Origin: an uncultured Anaerolineaceae bacterium
Lineage (GTDB): Bacteria > Chloroflexota > Anaerolineae > Promineifilales > Promineifilaceae
Length of the DNA: 15,097 nt
Reading direction: 5' to 3'
Assembly: GCA_937967805.1 (NCBI GenBank)
Contig: CALBTC010000523.1
Coordinates: 1-15,097 of the forward strand
Each line of letters starts with the position of its first letter. Within the stretch, counting starts at the first letter, position 1. The notes beneath the pieces are model-generated. The model made no database searches. It was given only the letters and a program-made list of their open reading frames with translations, and was not told the origin of the DNA. The position numbers and the translations under genes are program-made. This document shows, in pieces, positions 8,530-14,226 of the stretch.

Positions 8530-9063
8530 ATGAAAAACGGCAACGCCTTTGGCACGTTTGTTGATGAAACGATCCAATATTTGTCTGGCCTGAAAGTGGT
8601 TGTATATTATGCAGAACCTATTCCTTCGGCAACAGATGAAAAGATGCGGCTGATTGTGGAGCGGTTTATGCGGGGAACGGCCGTTGAACAAGAGCAGTTC
8701 CAGCAAGCCCTGGCCCAGGAGCACCGTTCCCATTTTGGCATTTATGGCCATCGCGCGGCCACCCTGGCCGTGCGGCAAAACAGCCGCGACTGGCTGTTGA
8801 CCGGCCTGGTTGGTTCCGTGATTTCTAACTACATCATTCCCCCGAAGCGAAACATCGACGTGAGCTTGGCCGTTTACCATCATTGCGCCCAAAAAATTGA
8901 CGTTTCTGCGGCAGAATTATTTGCCGATGCAGCCCGCTACGCTCAGCAACCCCTGGCCGAGAAGCTGACAACGTTTGGCCTCAGGGCTGATATCAATCTA
9001 AAGCAGTTTGGCTGGCAGGAACAGACAACCCCAGAAGGCGTCCGCTACAAATTCTCCTGGTAA
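8530..9063 (+). CDS. Conserved-looking hypothetical protein, third gene of the DUF2270 operon
   Basis: I do not recognise this 177-aa protein. It has no signal peptide and no clear membrane helix. It is a mixed alpha/beta-looking soluble protein with one cysteine (Cys119). The central stretch DWLLTGLVGSVISNYIIPPKRNIDV is mildly hydrophobic and may be a buried core or a membrane-associated segment. The N-terminus (FVDETIQYLSGLKVVVYY) looks amphipathic. The start is firm: GGAGGG at 8519-8524, five bases before ATG. It starts 15 nt after the PD40 gene, so it probably shares a transcript with it and may act with the DUF2270 and propeller proteins. Confidence 0.75.
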   Translation: MKNGNAFGTFVDETIQYLSGLKVVVYYAEPIPSATDEKMRLIVERFMRGTAVEQEQFQQALAQEHRSHFGIYGHRAATLAVRQNSRDWLLTGLVGSVISNYIIPPKRNIDVSLAVYHHCAQKIDVSAAELFADAARYAQQPLAEKLTTFGLRADINLKQFGWQEQTTPEGVRYKFSW

Positions 9064-9092
9064 TTGGTTATGGTACTGAAAAAGGCTACAAT
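9064..9092 (+). promoter_or_regulatory. Sigma70-type promoter for the zinc-ribbon gene
   Basis: TTGGTT (9064-9069), a 17-nt spacer and TACAAT (9087-9092) form a good housekeeping promoter beginning directly after the stop codon of the 177-aa gene. Transcription would start near 9099, giving a leader of about 25 nt with GGGAGAGAA before the ATG at 9125. The small gene can thus be expressed separately from the upstream operon. Confidence 0.65.
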
Positions 9093-9124
9093 GAGACCAT
9101 CAATTAGACGGGAGAGAATAAATT

Positions 9125-9322
9125 ATGAACGTTCGTTGTAACTATTGCCGCCAATCGTTTAACCTGAGTCGAGATTATCTGGTAGATGCGGTAGCTAAAG
9201 CCACCGAGAAAAATCAGAAATACCATACCGTGGAGTGCATCAACTGTCGCAAAGCAATTAAAGTGCCGGTGGTGCAAATGAAGCGGTACGCGCCTGAAGC
9301 TCCCGCTGAGGATGAGGGTTAA
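9125..9322 (+). CDS. Small zinc-ribbon protein
   Basis: This 65-aa protein has two CxxC knuckles, Cys5-Cys8 (CNYC) and Cys38-Cys41 (CINC), separated by a 29-residue helical or coil segment. That is the layout of a single structural zinc ribbon. The C-terminus is acidic (APAEDEG). The fold suggests nucleic-acid or protein binding, but no partner can be named. It has its own promoter and a purine-rich ribosome site. Its stop codon shares TTAA with the stop codon of the convergent nadD. Confidence 0.8.
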   Translation: MNVRCNYCRQSFNLSRDYLVDAVAKATEKNQKYHTVECINCRKAIKVPVVQMKRYAPEAPAEDEG

Positions 9323-9942
9323 GTAGTAGCCGATTCCTGGCGATACAGGTGGTGCTGCTGAAGATAATTTAAGACGGCCGTCGGCAGCAAATAGGTTGGT
9401 GCATGCCCCTGCTGCACCCAGTTGCGAATCGCTGTGGCCGAGATGGACAGAGTTGGGCCAGACAACATGTCTACGGCCGTTTTGCTGCCGGGAACGGCCG
9501 TTTCCAACTGCTCCCAATCAACTTCTGCTCCAGGGCGGGGCAGCACCGCCAGCCGGCACATTTCAATCAGCTGCTCTGGCTGGCTCCAGGTCGGTAAATC
9601 GCGCAGAGAATCTCCACCAATGAGCAGCCAGAATCTGGCCTGTGGATGTGCCTGGCGCAGCAGCGGCAGCAGAGTCACGGTGGTGTGAGGACCAGATCGA
9701 TCACAGTCGGTTGTGTCTAACACGAAGTTGGGATTGTTTTGGATGGCCAGGGAGACCATTTGTAGGCGGTGGGGAACGGCCGTAATTTGCCGCTCTGTTT
9801 TGTGAACCGGGTCCCCCACCGGCAAAAACAGCACTTTGTCCAGCTTCAGCTGCACCCGTGCCAGCTCTGCCAGCCACAAATGTCCCCAGTGCGGCGGATC
9901 AAACGTCCCCCCCAGTAAGCCGACTTTGGGTTGACTACTCAC
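9319..9942 (-). CDS. nadD: Nicotinate-nucleotide adenylyltransferase
   Basis: This is NadD, which transfers AMP from ATP to nicotinate mononucleotide to make deamido-NAD, a step common to de novo and salvage NAD synthesis. Motifs are the nucleotidyltransferase loop GGTFDPPHWGH (residues 11-21), IGGDSLRDLPTW (108-119) and ISATAIR (167-173). I chose GTG at 9942 (207 aa). It lies 16 nt after the obgE stop with GGAG just upstream, and gives the usual short lead into GGTFDPPHxGH. A longer frame opens with TTG at 9984 and would overlap obgE by 26 nt without a ribosome site. It is the third gene of yceD-obgE-nadD. The obg-nadD adjacency is common in bacteria. Four ACGGCCGT copies lie in it. Confidence 0.93.
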   Translation of the reverse strand: MSSQPKVGLLGGTFDPPHWGHLWLAELARVQLKLDKVLFLPVGDPVHKTERQITAVPHRLQMVSLAIQNNPNFVLDTTDCDRSGPHTTVTLLPLLRQAHPQARFWLLIGGDSLRDLPTWSQPEQLIEMCRLAVLPRPGAEVDWEQLETAVPGSKTAVDMLSGPTLSISATAIRNWVQQGHAPTYLLPTAVLNYLQQHHLYRQESATT

Positions 9943-9958
9943 CCCACTCCAGCTCTTC

Positions 9959-11197
9959 TTAGCCAATATATACCGGATCGCCAACGGCCACGCCGGCTTC
10001 GGTTAAAGCTTGCGAAATGCCCATCGATTCCAAAATCTTCTGGAAGCGCAGCAGCGTCGAATCAAACTCAAAATAGGTCATCGCCGCCACACGCTCAATT
10101 TGCTTACCGCGCACGCGCCAACCGTCACCTTCGCGCTCAATGGTGAAGCCTTCATCTTGTTCGGCGCGAATGACGGCAATCTCGTCGGCGTGGCGCGTTT
10201 TGCCGGTAGGCGCTTCTTGCAACATGCGGTAAACCCGGTACACCATTTCGCGCACGTTCTGCTGCGTCACCGCCGAAATAGACATGAACGGATAGCCTGC
10301 TTTTTTAATTTCTTCCTCGATGAGCGGTTCCCAGGCGATGGCATCGGGTAAATCCATCTTGTTGAGGACGACGAGCTGCGGCCGTTTTTCCAGCGCAATA
10401 TCGTATAAAGCCAATTCCTGGTTGATCATAGCCCAATCTTCCAGCGGCTCTTTCGCCGCCCCATCCAGCAAATGAATAATCACCCGCGTGCGCTCCACGT
10501 GACGCAAAAAGTCGTGACCCAGCCCCACACCGTCGGCTGCCCCTTCGATCAGGCCGGGAATGTCGGCCACCACAAACGTTTCAAAATCATCCAGCTCCAC
10601 CACGCCCAAATTAGGTTGCAGCGTGGTGAATGGGTAATTGGCCACTTTGGGGCTGGCCCCGCTAATCACCGAAAGAAGCGTCGACTTGCCGGCATTTGGC
10701 ACGCCCACAATGCCCACATCGGCAATCAGCTTGAGCTCCAGCGTCACCCACATCTCTTCGCCAGGTTCACCCCGCTCGGCAATGCGGGGTGCCTGGTTGA
10801 CGCTGCTGGCAAAATGGGCGTTGCCCCGGCCGCCCTTACCCCCTTGCAACAGCGTGATCTCCTGCTCTTCTGAGGTAATATCGGCCAGAACCGCGCCTGT
10901 TTCGGCATCGCGAATAACTGTGCCTTCAGGCACTTCAATCCGCAGCGTTTCGCCGCGCTTACCGCTGCGGTTTTTGGTGCCGCCATGCGCGCCGTGCTCA
11001 GCCTTAAAATGGGCCTGCCGGTTAAAGCGCATCAGACTATTTAGATGGCGACTGCCGGCGAAGACGATATCACCGCCGTCACCGCCGTCGCCGCCGTCGG
11101 GTCCGCCATAAGGCACATGCTTTTCGCGGCGGAAGCTCAACATGCCGTCGCCGCCGTTGCCGCTGCGGATGTAAATTTTGGCCTGGTCAAAAAACAT
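9959..11197 (-). CDS. obgE: GTPase Obg/CgtA
   Basis: This 412-aa essential ribosome-associated GTPase is linked to large-subunit assembly and the stringent response. Domain order is the glycine-rich Obg fold (1-158, with GGPDGGDGGDGGD), the G domain (about 159-330) and a C-terminal OCT domain (about 340-412). G-motifs are GVPNAGKS (165-172), DIPG (212-215), NKMD (279-282) and SA (308-309). The switch-I/NYPFTT motif is present. The OCT domain occurs in Gram-positive, Chloroflexota and Deinococcus-type Obg proteins but not in the E. coli form. The start follows the yceD stop by 5 nt with no Shine-Dalgarno, pointing to translational coupling. Confidence 0.97.
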   Translation of the reverse strand: MFFDQAKIYIRSGNGGDGMLSFRREKHVPYGGPDGGDGGDGGDIVFAGSRHLNSLMRFNRQAHFKAEHGAHGGTKNRSGKRGETLRIEVPEGTVIRDAETGAVLADITSEEQEITLLQGGKGGRGNAHFASSVNQAPRIAERGEPGEEMWVTLELKLIADVGIVGVPNAGKSTLLSVISGASPKVANYPFTTLQPNLGVVELDDFETFVVADIPGLIEGAADGVGLGHDFLRHVERTRVIIHLLDGAAKEPLEDWAMINQELALYDIALEKRPQLVVLNKMDLPDAIAWEPLIEEEIKKAGYPFMSISAVTQQNVREMVYRVYRMLQEAPTGKTRHADEIAVIRAEQDEGFTIEREGDGWRVRGKQIERVAAMTYFEFDSTLLRFQKILESMGISQALTEAGVAVGDPVYIG

Positions 11198-11202
11198 AAG
11201 TT

Positions 11203-11724
11203 TTAGTTATTAGATGAGTTCAGTAACTGTTGCAGGGCAATCATACGGGGATCAACTGGGTCTGGCTCACAGCCGCAGTCACCTTCATTCAAATTTTGCC
11301 CGCATTCCATACATAACCCCTGGCAGTCCGGGCGGCAAATGGGCTGGATCGGTACCTCCAGCACGCTGAGCTCCCGCACCAGCGGCGCCAGGTCGATAAA
11401 CCCATCGTCCCCAAAAGCGTATTCACCTTCCGGCGCGGTATGCGGCGGATAGTAAAACAAATCATCCAACTTTAGCTCAACGGGGATGGTGGCTGCTTCC
11501 AGACAGCGCACGCACTCGCCAATTAAAGTGGTGTGGAGCGTGCCGCTGAGGTAAACCCCTTCAGAGGTGCGCGTGGCGGTGAATGTGCCGGCTAATGGGC
11601 TTAATGTTAAATCTTCCACCTGAATGGTGGGGTAGTTCAGTTCAATCGTCCGACTGGTGCCTAACGGGGATTCCAAAAAGAAGCCAAAGTTAAAGCGCAG
11701 TCGGGAAGGGCGTTTACTTTTCAT
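11203..11724 (-). CDS. yceD: YceD/DUF177 family protein
   Basis: This 173-aa protein is of the YceD (DUF177) family, implicated in 23S rRNA accumulation and often found beside rpmF. The family cysteines are present: Cys71 and Cys74 in CVRC, then Cys130, Cys134, Cys138, Cys141, Cys150 and Cys152 in the pattern CxxxCxGLCxxCGxNLN...CxC, which suggests zinc binding. The start at 11724 is supported by a GGGAGG Shine-Dalgarno at the proper distance. A longer frame beginning at 11796 lacks this and would run through the promoter. No rpmF follows. Instead obgE comes 5 nt later, so it heads a ribosome-related operon that ends with nadD. Confidence 0.9.
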   Translation of the reverse strand: MKSKRPSRLRFNFGFFLESPLGTSRTIELNYPTIQVEDLTLSPLAGTFTATRTSEGVYLSGTLHTTLIGECVRCLEAATIPVELKLDDLFYYPPHTAPEGEYAFGDDGFIDLAPLVRELSVLEVPIQPICRPDCQGLCMECGQNLNEGDCGCEPDPVDPRMIALQQLLNSSNN

Positions 11725-11757
11725 GAGATCCCTCCCTTCGGATAAATTTAGGGATGG

Positions 11758-11763
11758 AGTATA
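11758..11763 (-). promoter_or_regulatory. Likely -10 element for the yceD-obgE-nadD operon
   Basis: Read on the minus strand, TATACT lies about 34 nt upstream of the yceD start and ahead of its GGGAGG ribosome site. The -35 region is poor: TTGTTT is present but only 14 nt away, and TTCTTG is 17 nt away. The position is sensible but the promoter is only moderately supported. Confidence 0.4.
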
Positions 11764-11817
11764 ACATAGCCTTATCGAAACAAGAAAAAGGCTCATTTAT
11801 CTTTTAACGGATACCAA

Positions 11818-11832
11818 AAACCTGACAGGTTT
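11818..11832. repeat. 15-bp intergenic palindrome (ACCTGACAGGT type)
   Basis: AAACCTG-A-CAGGTTT is a perfect 7+1+7 palindrome in the 167-bp gap between divergent yceD and rdgB. The same core appears twice in the hairpin after gap (1071-1085 and, with mismatches, 1089-1103), and a diverged version is at 14142-14156. Possible roles are a regulator binding site for the divergent promoters or a dispersed small repeat. No T-run follows, so it is not a typical terminator. Confidence 0.55.
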
Positions 11833-11891
11833 AAAAACGTACATGTGTTTGCCGAAAGGCGCTCGAGGTTTGCAACAAATGGAGGGTGAAA

Positions 11892-12494
11892 ATGAAGAAG
11901 CTTTTAGTGGCAACGCACAATCAGGGCAAGGTGGACGAGTTTGCCGAGATGCTGCAAGATTTGGCTATTGAGTGGCTTAGCCTGGATGACGTTGGGGTGA
12001 CGCAGGATGTCGAGGAGACGGGCAAAACGTTTCGGGAAAACAGCGTGTTAAAAGCGCGGGCCTATGCTGCTGAAACGGGATTGCTAACGTTGGCAGACGA
12101 TTCTGGCCTGGAGGTAGACGCGTTAGACGGTGCGCCGGGTGTGTACACGGCGCGGTATGGGGGCGAGGGGTTAACGGCCGTGCAACGCTACCAAAAACTA
12201 CTCAACGACATCAAAGCCAAACCCGATCCGCAGCGCACCGCCCGCTTTCGCTGTGTCATCGTGCTGGCGGCGCCGGACGGCACCATTTTGGGCGAATCTG
12301 AAGGCGTGTGTGAGGGACGTATTGCCCAAGCACCGGCCGGCGACAAGGGTTTTGGCTATGATCCTGTTTTCTACCTGCCCCAATTCGATAAAACAATGGC
12401 GCAATTGCCTCCTTCCCAAAAGCACCAAATAAGCCATCGCGGCCTGGCAATGCAGGCCATAGCGCCGCGGCTGCGCGAACTGTTAAAAGCATAA
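11892..12494 (+). CDS. rdgB: XTP/dITP diphosphatase (non-canonical purine NTPase, RdgB/HAM1)
   Basis: This 200-aa enzyme hydrolyses dITP, ITP and XTP to the monophosphates, keeping deaminated purines out of DNA and RNA. Motifs in order are ATHNQGKVDEF (7-17), EETGKTFRENSVLKA (41-55), LADDSGLEVDAL (67-78) with the catalytic Asp70, GFGYDPVF (153-160) and SHRGLA (181-186). Length is typical. The start is ATG 11892, because GGAGGG at 11881-11886 lies five bases before it. A GTG at 11886 overlaps that ribosome site and is less likely. It is a single-gene unit divergent from yceD. One ACGGCCGT encodes Thr-Ala-Val. Confidence 0.96.
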   Translation: MKKLLVATHNQGKVDEFAEMLQDLAIEWLSLDDVGVTQDVEETGKTFRENSVLKARAYAAETGLLTLADDSGLEVDALDGAPGVYTARYGGEGLTAVQRYQKLLNDIKAKPDPQRTARFRCVIVLAAPDGTILGESEGVCEGRIAQAPAGDKGFGYDPVFYLPQFDKTMAQLPPSQKHQISHRGLAMQAIAPRLRELLKA

Positions 12495-12705
12495 TCTGGT
12501 TAGAGCATTTGCCAGAAATTGCCTGTAAATTAGGTTACTTAAGATTATGTGATTACTCAACAGTTAGCCTGTAGCACCTTGATCGAATCGGCTGCGGGAT
12601 GCTTCACAGCAAACGGCCGTTTCTTCCGACATACTAAAGAGAGTTAGGTTAGCCAACGATTGATATGTTTTGATTGGTGTCTTTAGTGATAGAAGGAGTG
12701 ACAAG

Positions 12706-13095
12706 ATGAAAGCGGTTTTAGTGGTAGATGATAATACGGCCGTACGCATGGTCCTTACCGATTTCTTGACAATGGCTTACCCCACGGCCCGCGTTTTGCA
12801 GGCAGAAAATGGTGCAGACGGCCTGGCGCTGGCCCAGGCAGAACATCCCGACGTGGTATTGATGGATGCCGAAATGCCGGTGTTGGATGGCTATTCCGCC
12901 GCCAAGCAACTGCGGCAGTCCGACGCCACCAAGTCGATTCCGATCATTGCTATTTCCAGCGGGGCCAGCAACAATGAACTGGTTAGCGGCCTGCGCAGTT
13001 TGGCCGATGGCTCATTGCCCAAACCGTTTACGGCCGATGAATTGTTTCAAACAATGGCCGGGGTTTTGTCTAAACGACACGTTGTTTTGAGTTAA
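12706..13095 (+). CDS. Single-domain response regulator (CheY-like receiver)
   Basis: This 129-aa protein consists of one receiver domain with no output domain. The acidic pocket is Asp8-Asp9 in VVDDN, the phospho-acceptor is Asp54 in VLMDAEMP, the switch Ser is Ser84 in AISSG and the conserved Lys is Lys106 in LPKPF. All key residues for phosphorylation are present. AAGGAG at 12693-12698, seven bases before ATG, fixes the start, so a frame opening with TTG at 12670 is rejected. No histidine kinase lies nearby, so its partner is elsewhere. The 211-bp region upstream (12495-12705) holds no gene I can see, one ACGGCCGT copy, and no promoter I would stand behind. A strong terminator lies downstream. 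Confidence 0.93.
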   Translation: MKAVLVVDDNTAVRMVLTDFLTMAYPTARVLQAENGADGLALAQAEHPDVVLMDAEMPVLDGYSAAKQLRQSDATKSIPIIAISSGASNNELVSGLRSLADGSLPKPFTADELFQTMAGVLSKRHVVLS

Positions 13096-13122
13096 TGTCT
13101 CGCTACACAAATTTTCTTCACT

Positions 13123-13181
13123 TGTCATTCCCGCGAAGGCGGGAATCCAGAAGATGGATGCCTGCGAAGGCAGGCATGACA
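13123..13181. repeat. REP-like element with two tandem hairpins
   Basis: A 59-bp unit is bounded by inverted TGTCAT (13123-13128) and ATGACA (13176-13181). Inside are two 8-bp hairpins with identical GAAG loops: ATTCCCGC/GCGGGAAT (13127-13146) and ATGCCTGC/GCAGGCAT (13158-13177), separated by 11 nt. The two stems differ by paired, compensating changes. This is the layout of widespread bacterial REP/BIME-type repeats, whose translation gives the familiar IPAFAGMT string. It sits between the response regulator stop and its terminator. Confidence 0.75.
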
Positions 13182-13204
13182 GCAAAGTAATAAGTATGAT
13201 ACAG

Positions 13205-13238
13205 ACGGCCGTTTCTACCAAGAAGCGGCCGTTTTTTT
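13205..13238 (+). terminator. Intrinsic terminator downstream of the response regulator
   Basis: A 12-bp stem pairs ACGGCCGTTTCT (13205-13216) with AGAAGCGGCCGT (13221-13232), with one G-U pair, a 4-nt ACCA loop and a run of T residues to 13238. This is a textbook Rho-independent terminator on the plus strand. It lies 110 nt after the response regulator stop, beyond the REP-like element. The left arm begins with an exact ACGGCCGT, and the T-run overlaps the stop codon of the convergent hydrolase. Confidence 0.85.
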
Positions 13239-14007
13239 ATGCCTCCCCAACTTTCCCCAGGAAGTCGTACACCAATTGAGCCACCTGCTTCGCACATTCC
13301 AGCGTCATCATGTGGCCTGCCTGCTCAAGCAGGGCAAACTCTGCCTGAGGTAGCTGGTCCGCCAGGAATTGGCCAAATTTGGGCGGCGTCATCTGGTCAG
13401 CGCTGCCGCTGATGACCAGCGTGGGCAGGGTGATCTCCGCCAGGCGGTGCCGCACATCAAACCGGTCGCAGGCCAGAAAATCGTTCAGCATTACCTCTGG
13501 CGGGCAGGCCAACATGGTGCGGCGATTGGCGGCCTCGACAGCCGGTTCCTGACTGCCTCCCCAGTAAAAATGGTTGAGCAACTCAACCGCTGCTTCGTAA
13601 TCGTCCTGAATCGCTGCCAGAATGTTTGGAGAGACACGAAGCCTGGCCCCGGTCGCTACCAGAACAAGTCCAGTTACTTTTGCTGAATGAGCCAATCCTA
13701 CCATTTGGGCAATGGCGCCACCCATGGAATGCCCCAGCACCACCACGTTTTCCAGCTTGAGCGCGTCGATAAAATCGAGCACGTCCTGGGTGTATGCCTC
13801 AATGGTGCTGCGGCCGGGGAGGTGGGAACGGCCGTGTCCGGCTAAGTCCAGAGCGTAAACGGCCGTTTGGGGCAGGCGGCGCAGTTCGGCCGGCCACGAC
13901 AGATGCGATCCGCCCGCGCCATGAATCAGCAGCAGTGATTGGCGTGCGTCTTTGGGTTGATGCCGGGCATAAAAAAGATGGGCGTGTGGTAACCGGATCA
14001 TTGGCAT
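13237..14007 (-). CDS. Alpha/beta-fold hydrolase
   Basis: This 256-aa soluble enzyme is of the alpha/beta-hydrolase superfamily. The oxyanion-hole motif is HGAGG (29-33), the nucleophile elbow is GHSMGG with Ser94, and the other triad residues are probably Asp204 in SGSADQMTPP and His232 in QAGHMM. LDLAGHGRS (53-61) is also characteristic. Length fits single-domain esterases, lactonases and C-C hydrolases such as BioH or MhpC types, but the substrate cannot be assigned. The start at 14007 has no clear Shine-Dalgarno, and an in-frame ATG two codons in (14001) is an alternative. It is divergent from murA and convergent with the response regulator. Two ACGGCCGT copies lie in its 5' half. Confidence 0.9.
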   Translation of the reverse strand: MPMIRLPHAHLFYARHQPKDARQSLLLIHGAGGSHLSWPAELRRLPQTAVYALDLAGHGRSHLPGRSTIEAYTQDVLDFIDALKLENVVVLGHSMGGAIAQMVGLAHSAKVTGLVLVATGARLRVSPNILAAIQDDYEAAVELLNHFYWGGSQEPAVEAANRRTMLACPPEVMLNDFLACDRFDVRHRLAEITLPTLVISGSADQMTPPKFGQFLADQLPQAEFALLEQAGHMMTLECAKQVAQLVYDFLGKVGEA

Positions 14008-14049
14008 GGGTAAAGTTTACCGATTGACCCAGGCTGGGACAAGCCGGCG

Positions 14050-14079
14050 TTGATTAAGCTGCGAGTGAGCATTCATAAT
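14050..14079 (+). promoter_or_regulatory. Candidate promoter for murA
   Basis: TTGATT (14050-14055), an 18-nt spacer and CATAAT (14074-14079) match four of six and five of six consensus positions. The predicted start near 14086 leaves a leader of about 140 nt before murA. That leader contains the AGACCCT-A-AGGGTTT palindrome and no gene. It lies just upstream of the divergent hydrolase start. Confidence 0.5.
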
Positions 14080-14141
14080 CCTTATTTGTACGCCTGGAAT
14101 CTGCCCGTTAGAATTCGGCTATTCCTTCAGAGTCTTTGGAG

Positions 14142-14156
14142 AGACCCTAAGGGTTT
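14142..14156. repeat. 15-bp palindrome in the murA leader
   Basis: AGACCCT-A-AGGGTTT is a 7+1+7 palindrome with one G-T pair. It has the same size, centre and ACC...GGT ends as the palindromes at 1071-1085 and 11818-11832. It may be a diverged family member or an unrelated regulatory hairpin in the leader RNA. Confidence 0.4.
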
Positions 14157-14226
14157 GCACGTTACTGGTTCGTCAGTTGAGCGGCCGACCCTGAGGATCT
14201 ATGATTACGCGGGAAAGGAAAGGAAA

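Noticed and set aside
9943..9984. Longer nadD starting at TTG 9984
   Set aside because: It would overlap obgE, lacks a ribosome site and adds 14 residues before the conserved loop. GTG 9942 with GGAG upstream fits better.
10472..11111. Plus-strand open frames (133 and 157 aa) antisense to obgE
   Set aside because: Antisense of the GC-rich Obg domain, with Pro/Ser-rich sequence, no ribosome site and no motif.
9784..12173. A 2.4-kb block over obgE and yceD with no ACGGCCGT copy
   Set aside because: With a mean spacing near 580 bp and 27 intervals, one gap of this length is not surprising, so it is not evidence of different origin.
12495..12705. A terminator after rdgB or a promoter before the response regulator
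   Set aside because: Only a 5-bp stem (TCTGG/CCAGA) without a T-run is present, and the best TTGATA has no acceptable -10 at a workable distance from the ribosome site.
13012..13221. Minus-strand 69-aa open frame containing WIPAFAGMT
   Set aside because: It is the conceptual translation of the REP-like repeat and of the antisense of the response regulator end. The IPAFAGMT string is a well-known artefact of such repeats.
14080..14226. Riboswitch or T-box in the murA leader
   Set aside because: The leader is long and has a palindrome, but I find no T-box GGTGG motif, tRNA-like fold or known riboswitch core.
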